DNA of 64,000 nucleotides from Vicia villosa (Eukaryota > Streptophyta > Magnoliopsida > Fabales > Fabaceae), in the NCBI RefSeq assembly GCF_029867415.1, contig NC_081185.1, positions 82,406,469 through 82,470,468 on the forward strand. Reading direction: 5' to 3'. The position numbers were made by a program, and so were the translations under genes. The notes beneath the pieces were generated by a model, which worked only from the letters and a program-made list of their open reading frames with translations, was not told where the DNA came from and searched no databases. Positions 46,836 through 58,583 of the stretch are shown piece by piece (position 1 is the stretch's first letter; each line of letters begins with the position of its first letter).

Positions 46836-49800
46836 TGTCGCACCCCAATTTTTGACCTAGTCTTTTTTAACTATTTCACTATCCATCTGCATCATTTATT
46901 AAGTCGGGTTAACTTGTTAAGCATGTCACTTTTTTTTCGACTTTTTACGGTTGTTTTTCTTCTAGCGTTTTTTTTTATTGAATTAATAGTTAAAATTGAT
47001 TTTTCTTTTTCTCTTTAATAATCATTGTGAATAATGTTTATATTTTATTTAATTTTTGCTTCTTTATAATAATTTCCGATTAATTTGGTTTTTCTACTAA
47101 ATTTCAAGAAATGCATATATATATAATTTTGTGTCTTAATTTCTAGTCTTATTTTATTTTTATTTTTTTTTATCTTTTAATTAGAATTAATGTTATTTTT
47201 GTTTTTAGTCAAAAATATTTTTTGTTATACAAATAGATATAGAGTTTAAGTTGTTGTCCATACAAAACCCAAGTTACAAGTGTGAAAGCCCATTTTACAT
47301 TTTTTTTACAATAGACAAGACAAAAAAAAGAGGACTTTTCATCCCATGCCTACAGTTTGTCGGCTATCTTCTGCTCTGCATTCTGCAACACTCCAAAAAA
47401 ACTCTGCTTGCCTGCTCCAAAACCAGTCCACAATGGTCCAAAATTTTCACCAAACTGGTTAAACAAAACCTGCATAGAAAAAGTAACAATTCAGATTACC
47501 AGAATTGTTCAAATTTCCTCACACTTTCCCCCCTGAATCACTTCTATCCTTCTATATAATAAAGGAGGGACAGCCACAATAAAAGGGGAAGGAAAAGAGA
47601 ACCTCTGCTCAAATCACCGATAATCCCTTCTCATTCTCCAAACCAACACTCCAATACCTTCACAAAACCAAAACACACTAGAAAAAAACCTCCCTCAAAT
47701 TACGAACATCACCCTTTCACCCACAAAACCATCAATATCTCTGCCTCACTCAACCCCTGCAACCTTCAAACTACTCACCATTCAAATCCCTCGGCAACCA
47801 CACACAACACTCATAAACAGCAAAACCCAAGCACAACAACACCAACATCCGTCATTCAAAACCGCACCATATACAAACCTCATTCACGCAGACCGTTCAG
47901 CAACAAACCGCACATCAATTGTAAACACTTACACCACTTAAACAAAAACGCAGAACAACAATTTCAGAAGCAACGAAGCAAGAGGAGGCGAAGCAAGGAA
48001 GCGGAGAACCAAAGCTTTAACGTACCTTTTTTTTTTATCTCTTTCTCTTTGTATCTTAATGTTGTTTCTGATTTAATTTCTGCTATGTAATTGTAACAAT
48101 CTCCAATCATATTGAAATCTGGGGTTGGGGTTATGTTGGGGTTTAGGGTTTCTGTGTGTTTGAATTTGTTGTTGTTTTTGCTTGAATAAACTTGCTGATT
48201 GATGCATTTGCGAGAGAGAGAGAGAGAGCACCGTCGAGACAGATAAGATCCAGTTTTGTGTTGTTTGTGTTTCCATCGAGAGGGAGCCAAGAATTTCTGG
48301 AAATATTAGAGAGTGAGATGCAATCGCTAGTTTTGTGAGAGGAAGAGTGTTCTTCTTTTTTGTTTCAGAAGCGTGAGTTTTGACTCATAGGGTTTCGTAA
48401 CCCGTTTTTGATTAGGTGGGAAACCGGGTTCGTTTTGACCCGGCTCGGCCCAACGTTTTTTTCTTTCCTCACACCATCCGTTTTTTTTTGGTTCAAGATC
48501 TTGGGCCTGTCTACTGTTCAGCGGGTTTCACCCCCTTCTGGCCCAATAACTTTGTTTTCTACATAAAAAAAAATACACCCCCATGGGCCCATTTGTTCAT
48601 TCTTTATTTTTATTCTATATATTAATATATCTTATCTTTTTTTTTATAATAGAAGATGGTCCTTTCTTTTTTGCTTTAAGTTAAAAGCTAAATTTCTTTT
48701 CATATAAAATCACAAAAATATATAGTTATTTATTTTATTTATTAAATTTTATAAAAAGACAAAAATTATTCTTTAGATGTTCGTTTAGAATTTATCGAAA
48801 AAATATTTCAAAATGATACAAACAAAGTTCTTTGCAATCGGATCGTGTTTTGAGTTTTAATGGATAAGGAGAGTTCGTACGTACTTGTACGATTTGTCCT
48901 AAAAGTATTTGGGTGATGGCCGTTAAGCTTTTATTCGAATTACTTGGATTCCATTAAACGCTCCATAAAACTCGATTTAATTCACCCTTTTTACAAAAAC
49001 ACTTTCTTTTAATCAAATCATTTTATCTATAATGGAAAGAAGGGTTTGTACGTACTTGTACAAGTTGTTCTTTAAGCTTTTAGACGATGGCCGTTAAGCC
49101 TTTGTTTGGATGATTAAACTCCATTAAAGACTTTATAAAAATCAATTTAACAAACACTCTTTCAAGTATCTTAAGCGATGGCCGTTAAGCTTTTGTTTAA
49201 ATACTTGGATCCAATTAAATATCTTTCAACTCATCAAATCATCTTCATCACCTACGAGGAGGTTGTACGTACTTGTACAATTTTCTCTTTCAAACATTTA
49301 GGCGATGGCCGTTAAGCCTTTGTTTAAATGTTTGATTTCTCTTAACAAACAAACTTTCAATTCATTCATACCCTTTTACATTCTAAAACACTTTTTTTCA
49401 TAAAACGAGACACTTATTCAATTTCAATACGAACATACTTCCACATGTGAAGATCTAACATCTTCTACACGAATGCGATGATGGCCAAAATCATGTCTTA
49501 TCTTGATTTAGTTATCCATTCTTGTAGTGATATCATATCCATGTGCGCGTAGTATTTCCATTTGAAAGCGATCGAGTACCTCTCGCTAAAATCAATCAAC
49601 AAAACATTTCGTAGTTTTAGCCCGAACTACGATTGCTCTGACTTTCCCATTGCACTAGGGAATACGTAGGCACAAGATACAAATGTCTTGGCGAGCACAA
49701 TAATATAAAAAAACTTTTTTTGTTCCTTTCTTCTTTCCAACCTAATAAATAATGCATGTAGATAATAAGCTAACAATCAATCAAGAATAACTAAATGGGT

Positions 49801-50021
49801 CCCATCGAATACGATGGAGGTGAGGGGTGCTAATACCTTCCCCTTGCTTAACCGACTCCCGAACCTAAATTTGGTTGCGATGACCATCTTATCCTATTCT
49901 TTTTTAATCCGTGGGTTTTATCGATATTTTCCCTTTCCTTTTGGAATAAATAAAGTTCGGTGGCGACTCTGTTGTACTTCGAACGCGTGAAAACGTGTCG
50001 AGTCACATTTTTACCGCCACA
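46836..50021 (+). mobile_element. 3' LTR of the TR-GAG element
   Basis: Copy of 38498-41685, two bases shorter because of one GA unit fewer (48212-48228), with one substitution at 48652. It is followed by GCATC and then element F reverse transcriptase on the minus strand. Confidence 0.95.
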
Positions 50022-50026
50022 GCATC
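50022..50026. other. Target site duplication GCATC, right copy
   Basis: Partner of 38493-38497. Confidence 0.95.
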
Positions 50027-51009
50027 TTTTGAATGGCTTTGACTTTATCGGGATCTACTTCAATTCCTTTTTGACTGACAATGAAACCCAATAACTTTCT
50101 GGAACGGACACCAAAAGTACACTTATTTGGATTCAAGCGGAGACGATACTTCCTCAAACGTTGAAACAACTTCAATAGATCCTCCATGTTCCCCTCATTT
50201 GATTGAGACTTGGCAATCATGTCATCCACATAAACCTCAATTTCTTTGTGCATCATATCATGGAATAGGGTAGTCGTAGCCCTCTGGTATGTCGTGTCAG
50301 CATTTCTCAACCCAAAAGGCATCACTCTATAACAAAACGTTCCCTATGGTGTGATAAATGTGGTATTTTCCATGTCTTCAGGTACCATCTTGATCTGGTT
50401 GTATCCTGAGAAACCATCCATGAAGGAGGAAACCATAAACTTTGTAGTGCTTTCTACCAACATATCAATGTGAGGTAGAGGAAAATCATCTTTTGGAATG
50501 GATTTATTCAAATCTCTATAATTAACACACATGCGGACTTTCTTGTTTTTCTTCGGCATTGGCACAATGTTAGCAATCCACTAAGGGTATACAGAAGTGA
50601 CAAGGAAACCTGCATCTATTTGCTCTAAAACCTCATTCTTAATCTTCTCCACCATATTGGGATGACTTCTTCTCAGTTTTTCCACCACAATGTTTGTGTC
50701 CAACCCAGGCATATCTTGGTAAGACCAGGAAAAAATGTCAACATACTCTTTCACAAGCTCTACCATCCTCTTCTTAACATCTTGACAACCAGTGCCCCAA
50801 TCTTGAATTCCTTTTTATCTTCTTCGGAACCCAAGTTGATGACTTCTAACGGTTCTTTGTATGGCTGAATGGTGTCTTCCTCGTGCTCAAGCAATCGGGA
50901 AATATCATCAGCAATACATTCTTCACTTTCTTCTTCTGCCTCATACACAGGACATTAAAAGTTGAGAGAGGGTGCAGGTTCATTACTTTCGACTATTTTA
51001 TTGATTAAT
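50027..51009 (-). pseudogene. Reverse transcriptase, element F
   Basis: Starts after the intron with an acidic linker (YEAEEESEE), then VELVKEYVDIFSWSYQDMPG, CVNYRDLNKSIPKDDFPLPH, SSFMDGFSGYNQIKM with a catalytic aspartate, MPFGLRNADTTYQR and EVYVDDMIAKS with the YVDD active site, then LGFIVSQKGIEVDPDKVKAI. RT copies element RNA into cDNA. A frameshift lies near 50766-50790, and stops occur before WIANIVP (near 50581) and before GTFCY (near 50344), where a tryptophan is expected at the second. The gene is interrupted at 50026 by the nested element. Confidence 0.9.
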
Positions 51010-51236
51010 CTGCACATGTGATTATTTTATTTTAGGAAAAGAAAAGATATATGCAAACAAGCAACCATGCAGATTATGAGAATTATTAACACATTTTTAA
51101 GGTTTTTTGTGTTACCACTTTCCAAAAAAAGCAAAAAGATAAAAAACACACATACGCGGGAATAAAATGACTTTTACTGATGATTTTAATGTTTGAAACA
51201 AATAGGAAAAGCCCCAACAACATAAAACCAAATTAC
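51010..51236 (-). other. Ogre-type intron between protease and RT
   Basis: On the minus strand the donor is AA|GTAATTTGG at 51236 and the acceptor CACATGTGCAG at 51010, giving 227 bp. Reading through without splicing meets TAA at once, right after HVSK. Splicing joins the split lysine codon and keeps the frame into YEAEEE 20 codons later. Ogre elements are known to carry a spliced intron at this place, which limits pol relative to gag-protease. One later stop in the exon (NF-stop-CPVYEAEE) is a decay mutation. Confidence 0.75.
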
Positions 51237-52741
51237 TTTGAAACATGAGTACATTCAGGAACATCCACAAAGATCCAATTCTTGATCCTCTTTCCACGGG
51301 TCACAATGTTTGGCATCCATGGCTCTGATTCATCTTCAATAATAGCATCTACCTCAGGAAGAGTCGGATGTAGGAACCCAGCGCTACAAAATATCTCCTG
51401 ATAAGGGCAAGAAGCAGACTCTGACTTCACCATTGACTTGCCTGAGGGAGAAAATCTCAAGCCAGCTTTATTCTTGTTCTCTTGCAGACTCACCACTTGT
51501 CTTCATACATCGGAGTGTCCTCTCTGCACCACTTGTTGAGCATCTTTGAAAGATGCAATGGAAGCTTCATCTTTCTTGGATTCATCATTAACAGGCAAGG
51601 CTTGGAACGCAGTTCCAATGACAGTTTCATCAGCTTCTATAGTACGGAATTAAGAGAGATGACTAATCAACAAAGCTTGCTCTCCATTCACAACAACCAA
51701 CTTTCCCTCCTTCACAAATTTTATCTTCTGGTGGAGAGTGGAAGTAACTTCCCTAGCTTAGTGAATCCACGGGTGTCCTAACAAACAACTGTATGCCGGA
51801 AAGATGTCCATCACCTGAAAAGTGACCTGAAAAACGAATGGACCAACACAAATGGGCAAATAAACTTCCCTAATTACTGACTTCTTTGATCCATCAAAAG
51901 CTTTCACCGCCACATTGCTATATCTCATTGGCCCGCCTCCATAAGACAACTTAGAAAGAGTAGATCTCGGCATAACATTCAGCGATGAACTAGTATCAAT
52001 AAACACATTCGATAGTGAATCCTCTTTACAACTAACAGAGATGTGTAAAGCCAAGTTATAATTTCTTTCTTCCTTAGGCAAATCTTTATCACTGAAGCTT
52101 AAACTGTTACACACAATAATATTTCTCACAACCCCATTAAATTGGTCCAAGGTCACGTCACGATCCAGAAAAGCCTGATCGAGTATCTTCATCAAAGAAT
52201 CCCTATGAGCAGGAGAACTTGTCAACAATTCCATTATGGAGATCTTATAGGGAGTACGATGCAACTGATCCACAATCTTGTAATCACTCATCTTAATAAG
52301 CTTCAAAATCTCATCCATCTCTTTTCCTGATGACGACCCATCATTCACTCTTACTTCGTTACCAGTAGTCACAGGCACCTGAATGGGCTTCTTTCGAATA
52401 TCTACAACTGCTTGGGGTTGAGTGAAGACTCTCCCACTTCTAGTCACACCACTGATATCCTCTATATTCACAACAAAATATAAAGGTTTAATCTCTACTT
52501 CTTTTCCACCTTCGAGCATGGTAGCATTGTACCTGTATGGCACAGCTCTGTCAGAATTATAGGGTACAACTCCAGGCAAATATATCACAAGTGGTTCTAC
52601 AACAGCTTTTTCGTAATAACCAATCTCTACGCTTTCTGGAATTTCAAAGCACGGCTCAATCACATTAACATCATCTTCATCTCTATCTCTAAGAATATAT
52701 ATGAACCCTTGATCCACCATTTCTTTCAAGTCTCTTCTCAC
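51237..52741 (-). pseudogene. Protease region, element F
   Basis: The 327-codon ORF 52741-51758 contains SGVTRSGRVF, then LHISVSCKEDSLSNVFIDTS, LNVMPRSTLSKLSYG and AYSCLLGHPWIH, the aspartic protease of Tat-type elements. The active site reads DTS rather than DTG or DNG. Protease matures gag and pol. After a stop at 51758, fragments VNGEQALLISHLS and WIFVDVPECTHVSK continue to the intron donor in broken frames. Confidence 0.82.
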
Positions 52742-52957
52742 AACAGAACGTCCTCGAGAATTAACTGAACAAATTCTACAAGCAGCATGATTATGTTCAT
52801 AATGACTTTATTCACACAAAGTGGCGAGCATCTCTACCAACGATCCTATCATATGTTGCACACGATAGATTCGATACTTTCTAGGACATCCATATACCAT
52901 GTTCACAGCAGACGCTTCATGAGGAGGTAAGGGGTTGTTTTGCACATTAGGACCAAC
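52741..52957 (-). pseudogene. Gag C-terminal remnant, element F
   Basis: Minus-strand frame DVGPNVQNNPLPPH, then a charged stretch with one stop, reads into the protease ORF. NNPLPPH aligns with KNPLPEH at the end of the young element gag. The rest of gag is missing: once the solo LTR is removed, this joins the spacer downstream of ORF1 directly. Confidence 0.75.
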
Positions 52958-53180
52958 ATCTCAGAAAGAAAGCATACTAGAACGAAACAATCTCACAAGA
53001 CAAATCTAAAAGCATACCAATTACATGTTAAAAGATCCATTCAATCGAGGCAAAAGGGAGTGACTAAAAATTACCAAACTACAGGTCTTGGTACCCTTAA
53101 GGGTCTCTTATTATGTACCTAAAATGATCTTACAAAATTGCACAAGGGCATTCTAAAATTATGGGAAAAACAAACAACTA

Positions 53181-53450
53181 CTCCCTCTGCTTCTTTTTAA
53201 GTGTCATTTTAGGAAAAAACTCTTCAACCAAAATAGTGGATTATTAGAGTTGTTTTTTCTATTATGCCCTTATTTATTTTCTCTTTCCAAATATATTCAA
53301 TATTCTTTCTCTTTTTTTAATGACTAATTAAGGAATTTATTGAGAAAGTAAGGGTATAATTGATAAATTATAACATTAAACTATAAAACGACACTTAAAT
53401 ATAAACAAAAAAATTCCTCTAAAACGACACTTAAAAAGAAACGGAAAGAA
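53181..53450. mobile_element. Stowaway (Tc1/mariner) MITE, 270 bp
   Basis: The left end CTCCCTCTGCTTCTTTTTAA pairs with the right end (TTCTTTCCGTTTCTTTTTAA on the other strand). TA dinucleotides flank it (53179-53180 and 53451-53452). CTCCCTC ends with a TA duplication mark Stowaway elements of plants. The interior is AT-rich and non-coding. Confidence 0.9.
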
Positions 53451-54190
53451 TATCATTTATAAGCATACATGAATCGAGCGCAAAAGAATTGATCTTAAAT
53501 CCTACCCAAAAATCAAAATCAAAATCATAGCTTGGTTTTATGTACATAGCATCACATGCTTCTCTACTAAGTTCACACAAAAACTTGTAGCGAAATTCAA
53601 TTTATAAACCCCCTAATCAAAGTAATTCACATAAGGTACCCAAACAAAGAAGTTTAGGAACACATGTGAGGAAAAGGCTCTTAAAAATACCAAATAAAAC
53701 TGTAAAAATCAACAAAAATATTCACAAGCATCTAAACATGTCAAAGTATTAGAAATCTAATTTTTCACATTTTTAGTTTCAATGGAAAATGAATTAAGAG
53801 GAAAAAAGCTGAGAGGAAAACAATTTTAGAACAAAATGTAAATATGCCTCAAGATGCGGGTGCATTAGCAATTGTCAAACATACTGGAGTTAGTTTTATT
53901 GGCATGTCTGGGCCTACATCAGGTGCTACAGAAATCAAAAACGTTAAGCCCACTTATGAAACTATGCGTTGGCATCAGCAATCATGGAGGTATGCACAGA
54001 AAAGCACCAAGCCCATGTCATTCGTGGCCCATTACATTATCTCACTTCTCTTTTTATGTTTTTCAATATTCACTTAACAAATGGTGCCAGCATTATGTTA
54101 CTTATTATATGGTTTTAGTATTAAAGCGTGACGTGAAAATATGAAGACTCCATAGTCCATATCAATTGGACACTCTCCATTTAAATGACT

Positions 54191-54409
54191 GTAAAATTCT
54201 TAGGTGGACACATACCTAAGAAATTGTTTTACACACAACCAATCACAAAATTTTAATTAATTAAAAAAATAAATACTGATTTTTCTCTCTCCTTCGTAAT
54301 CTCAACCACCCCATAAATCCAATTAAAATTAAAATAAATTAAAAAAAAGACTCTTTCTTATTGGTTGTGCCTAAGTGGATTTAGGGTCGTGTCCATGCAA
54401 GAATCGCTC
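54191..54409. mobile_element. Mutator-type MITE, 219 bp
   Basis: Ends GTAAAATTCTTAGGTGGACAC and, on the other strand, GAGCGATTCTTGCATGGAC share ATTCTT..TGGACAC. A perfect 9-bp direct repeat TAAATGACT flanks it (54182-54190 and 54410-54418); 9 bp is the Mutator-superfamily size. Subterminal ACAACCAAT repeats are also inverted. Non-coding. Confidence 0.82.
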
Positions 54410-55410
54410 TAAATGACTACAAGACAAACAAAACCTGAGCCAATCACACACGAACAACTCACCTCTCCGATCATTAGAATGAGGACAAAACGTGAGAGAA
54501 GCTGGGAACAACAACCAACCACCCTGCGTCACGTACGATCTGAGGGAAAAAGAAAAACAAATGCATAGACGCCGGAGACACATCCGGTCGTCTTCCCCGG
54601 CCCATTCAACCACCGGAGCATGCTTAAACCACACAGAAATCAAAACCTCCGCCAATGTTCAACTCGAGATTTCCCTCTGAGCATGAATCCGGCATTCATT
54701 TTCATTTTTAAGACTTATTTCATGCTAACTGAAAACAAAACCTAAACCCTAACTCAACACATCTCACTAAAAACACACATGAACACCATCTATCATCTTG
54801 TTTTTCCTTTCTGAACACGAATATGGCACTTTAATCAAGAAGCTCATATTATGAACACAAATACTCAAACCTTCAAAAATACAAGATGCGCATACAACAC
54901 CAAGAACATATGACTCTAACTCCAGCCTCCCGGTGTGAGGAGCTCTCACCAGATGCAATCCTAAACAATCCTCTAGACATGCTCAAAAGGTTCAAGAAGA
55001 CATACCTGAATGAAGTCTTTATCAAACGAAGAAGAAAACTCTACTCCTTGATTCCTCGATGATGATGATGATGTCAATCCTTGAGAAATAAACTCAAGGA
55101 CGGCTTTTGAGTTTGATGAAATCACAACCTCTTTCAAGAAATTGATATTGAAGATGGTGATGACGGAGCTCAGATAGAAGGAAATGGGGATACTTATTCG
55201 GTCACGAGACTGATGATGGTGGTGATCCATTCACGAGGTTGATGATGATGGTGATTCAGTTTGAAATTTGTTACAATTAGTTACAAGTTTTGTTGAGGTC
55301 GGTTGAAAATGAAAGTGAAGATGAGAGTGAGTGAGGAGAGAATGAAGCTTTGAATCTGAAAAAAAAAAAAAAGAATGAAATTCGGCCGTGTGATTTGTGA
55401 AGGGGTAGGT

Positions 55411-55419
55411 TTTATATAT
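55411..55419 (-). promoter_or_regulatory. TATA box of the solo LTR
   Basis: AATATATAAAACC on the minus strand, followed by a CT-rich stretch typical of transcript starts. Confidence 0.55.
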
Positions 55420-56927
55420 TTAGTGCACATGAGTGTTATGGTGTGTATGCAGTAGTGTATAATAATTTCCAAAACTTAGTGAACAAGGAGCAAGCATTTG
55501 TAGTAAGCTTTTGTCTTGCTTTCATACGTTCAGAATTATGCATGGCAAAATGTGGTAATTGCTACAAAACCTCACGCGTGATGCAGCTATGCTGGAAATA
55601 GTAACCTGAAGCCTTGCCAAATCATAGTGCTGAAGATGCCCACTTCTTACTCACGCCATTTTTCCCACACATCTCTGTTTGATCCGAACTGGTGCTCATA
55701 TTACAAAAGGGCGTGGCCTAAAGTATCTTTCATGTTGGAAATATTGCAAGATGATGCTCTTAGTTCTTTCAAAATTGCATGGAACATGATGACACACAAT
55801 TATGCCTTGCCCGCGCGTGTGACGTGTTCTTGTGCCAGCCAACTACAAATCCATACGCATGAGTTTAAGCCCTTGTATCTTGACGAATAGTCAATTAAAA
55901 TCAATGATCTCTAGCTCTTTGGATAGAGGGAATGGAGTAGAACATTTTTGCACTGGGATTGATTCAAGGAGATGCTTTTATTTCTTTAAAAATTGCATTG
56001 AAAACGGCACACCACATGTTTGATGAATTGCTTGCGCGTGCCCAGAAATTTGCCAGCCAACTTGTCTTACATTCAGTGTGAATCTTCAAACTTCAAAGCT
56101 CCATATCTCAAAATCAAAGCCTCTATTGGAAAAACATCCAACTACATAGTTGTTCATCTCCATGAGATGAGCAACTTCACTCTTGAACTTATTTTGAAAT
56201 GAGACCTCTATCATGTCTAAATCGGCCATGAATTTAGCTGCTCAATCATTTTAAAAAACTCAATATTTCTAAGTCTTTAGAACTTTCCATTAATAGTTGT
56301 TTCCATTCCATTTTTAGTAATTTTTGGTTATTCTTGATTTTGAGTATTTTTATTGACTTCCTTTGACAAATTTTCCGCTTAAAGTCAATATTTGAAAATT
56401 GACCTTGACATTGACCAAAAATCCCAAAAAGTCAAATGTTTGACTATTTTAACCCAAGATGAAATTCTCTGATTAATCAATCTCCTATTCAACTTTAATC
56501 AATCTCCAACCAATAAAATCAAATGAATAACTCCAAATGAAATCCCATGATACCTCATACCATATCAGCTTCTGATAAAACTGTTGACTAAAAAAAGTCA
56601 ACTGAATTGACTTTGGTCAAAAAATGCCCTGATTTTAGTGACCAAATGACTTCCAAGCTTGTATCTTCAAATCCAAGGCCATGAGCCTGATGATGGCAAA
56701 ACCCTAATTCTTGAGAAATCATGGGGAAAGTAAGATGATTAGTGAAGCCTCGAACTCTCCTTATTTAATTAGGAATTCTTTCAAGAGAATCTCCTTTTGT
56801 CAAACCCCTTTTTTTTGAAGAAACAACTATGCTATGATTGTATGTATGGGATTATGACCTAAATGGAATATGCATATGAATGTAATCCAGATGAAAGGGT
56901 AGGACAAATTTGGGGTATGACAATCTC

Positions 56928-57279
56928 TATTAATTTTCAAGGAACTTTAAGGCATTATTTGTAAACATCACAAAGATAACACAATATAACTGAAAAGCTC
57001 TCTTTTATAGAGGAAGGATTCGGAGTACAATGTTTCAAAGAGTCCTAAACAAACTAAAAGAGAAAAGGGAAAGCTAGCATCTATGGGTCCGAAGGAACCA
57101 CGTCTGATGAGGAACTAACTCCTCTATGTAGCTTCCTGTTGAGGCCTTTCCAATTCATCTTCATAGAAGGCCTTCATGTGAGTCTTCTCGACCTCAAGCT
57201 TGTCAACGACAGCTTTCCATGCAACCGTCACTTCCTGACCATTAGGAACTGCTGGAACACTAGAGGAAAATAAATTCTC
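56928..57279 (-). mobile_element. ORF1-gag spacer of element F
   Basis: Minus-strand continuation of the ORF1 tail (DKLEVEKTHMKAFYEDELER near 57185) into non-coding sequence. It ends exactly at the solo LTR target site. Confidence 0.6.
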
Positions 57280-58583
57280 TTATTGTCTCTTCCGCTTCTC
57301 ACCATGTTGCTTAAGTAATGCTTTCTGGCGACGAATCTGATCATCCTTCTCCATCAACCAACCATCCTGAAGGTAAAGTGTGTCATCCCTTTCTCTCAGC
57401 TGCTTCTTCAACTCTTCTTTCTCAACCTCTGAAACATGGAACTTCTTCTCCCAAGTATCTCTTTCTAACTTCATCCTAGCCTTAAGCTCTTGGTACTCCT
57501 CTCTATTCTCAATGGGAACAATGGAAGATGAAGGTGAAGCTATAGGTGGTAAGGAATCCTCGAGTAAGTATGGCATCTTAAGCTCATGAGCTCTAGCTTG
57601 AACCCATTCGATACAAGCTTCAAGAGGAATACATTGCTTCTTTCCTAACCAATTTTACTTTTCCTATCAATATGGTGCTAAGCATACACGAACTAGTTCT
57701 TCATATCCAAATGCCCATCCTTATTATGATAAAAGATTCCCGACACGAGAACACTAGTAGGTTAACCTCTCATCAGATACCTCAACTGTCGTCTAGTAAG
57801 ACTGAGGTTGTATGTAATTCCTCCTTGTATACCAAGAAGAGGTATATTGGAGAACTCTTCACAACTATTAATAATCACACTAGTGTCATAAGCAGGGTTG
57901 TACAAATTTATGTTAGCCTAAGCGAGGGGCATGAGTCTCTGAGACAATCTGAGCTTATCAGGGTTATCTTTGAAGCTTCTAGTTTGAGGCAACTACAAAA
58001 TAAACCAATTGTAAAGCAAAGGTGCACAGCAGTTGATACATCCATCTCTCTTCAAAGTCCTATAATGAATGAAATGGTATATGTCTCCAAGTAGAGTAGG
58101 CACGAGGTTACCAATCATGAATATCCGAATAGCATTAACATCAACAAAATTGTTAATGTTTGGAAAAAGCATCAGACCATAGATGAGTAGAGCGAGAGTA
58201 GCCTCTAAAGCATCCATATTTCCCTTACTAGCCAGCATAGAAGCCTTCCCTATCAAGAACTTAGAATTAAATCCCATAAAACCCCCCTTGTCAGTGAAAT
58301 TAGCATTCACATATAATATTTTCAAATAAAGAAGCTCTGTTATAACCTTATGCCCAGGAACTTTCTCTGAACCACTGAAAGGTATCTTGTCTGTAACCGG
58401 CAAGCCTATCCAATAAGAATACTCCTCTAAAGTAGGAACAAGCTGATAATCAGGGAAGGTAAAATAATGATATACCTGATCGTAAAATTGGACAAGAGTC
58501 TCAAGAATTCCCTCTTCAACCTTGGTTTTCATAATGAATAACAACCTCCCATAACGACTCTTGAAGTTGTCAGGAATAGATAC
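57280..58583 (-). pseudogene. Ogre ORF1 relic, element F
   Basis: Minus strand: KSRYGRLLFIMKTKVEEGIL, VQFYDQVYHYFTFPDYQL, PTLEEYSYWIGLPV, DVNAIRIFMIGNLVPTLLGD (ORF 58544-57993), a broken middle with a NIPLLGIQGGITYN block, and a C-terminal coiled coil (57576-57280, KKQLRERDDTLYLQDGWLME). The parallel ORF1 at 27571-28824 has the same motif order. Function is unknown; similarity to plant mobile-domain proteins is inferred. The 5' end is cut by the copia LTR at 58584, with GATAC (58579-58583) as the likely target. Confidence 0.78.

Larger units (their letters stand above)
38498..50021 (+). mobile_element. Young gag-only LTR retrotransposon (TR-GAG type)
   Basis: Complete 11,524-bp element: LTR 38498-41685 (3188 bp), primer site 41691, gag 42507-44036, non-coding 3' region with a hairpin array, polypurine tract 46821, LTR 46836-50021 (3186 bp), TSD GCATC. 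By eye the LTRs differ by one substitution (A at 40316, G at 48652) and one GA unit. No protease, RT or integrase is present between gag and the 3' LTR. Such gag-bearing, pol-less elements are known as TR-GAG. Its proteins for copying must come from an autonomous relative. Confidence 0.95.
52963..56922 (-). mobile_element. Solo LTR inside element F, 4.0 kb
   Basis: Minus-strand LTR starting TGTCATACCCCAAATTTGTCC at 56922. It is flanked by ATCTC on both sides (52958-52962 and 56923-56927). The left end reads AGAAAG where TGAAAG would be expected, a single decay change. A minus-strand TATATA promoter lies at 55411-55419 with a pyrimidine-rich start region. It carries two nested MITEs. Small ORFs (for example 53844-54077, 54371-54655) match nothing I know. 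Confidence 0.75.
32641..58583 (-). mobile_element. Ogre-like element F (gag-deleted, nested)
   Basis: One minus-strand element reconstructed across three insertions. The pol reading frame continues from 50027 to 38492 when the element at 38498-50021 and one GCATC copy are removed. The remaining gag end and the ORF1 spacer meet when the solo LTR at 52963-56922 and one ATCTC copy are removed. ORF1 is cut at 58583 by a copia LTR. Order on the minus strand: ORF1, gag tail, protease, intron, RT, RNase H, second RNase H, integrase, hairpin-rich 3' UTR, polypurine tract, LTR. Multiple stops and a frameshift make it inactive. Confidence 0.8.

Noticed and set aside
54371..55230. Candidate host exon with His-rich and Ser-rich peptides
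   Set aside because: Lies in the R-U5 part of a solo LTR; low-complexity GAT/ATC repeats explain the residues.
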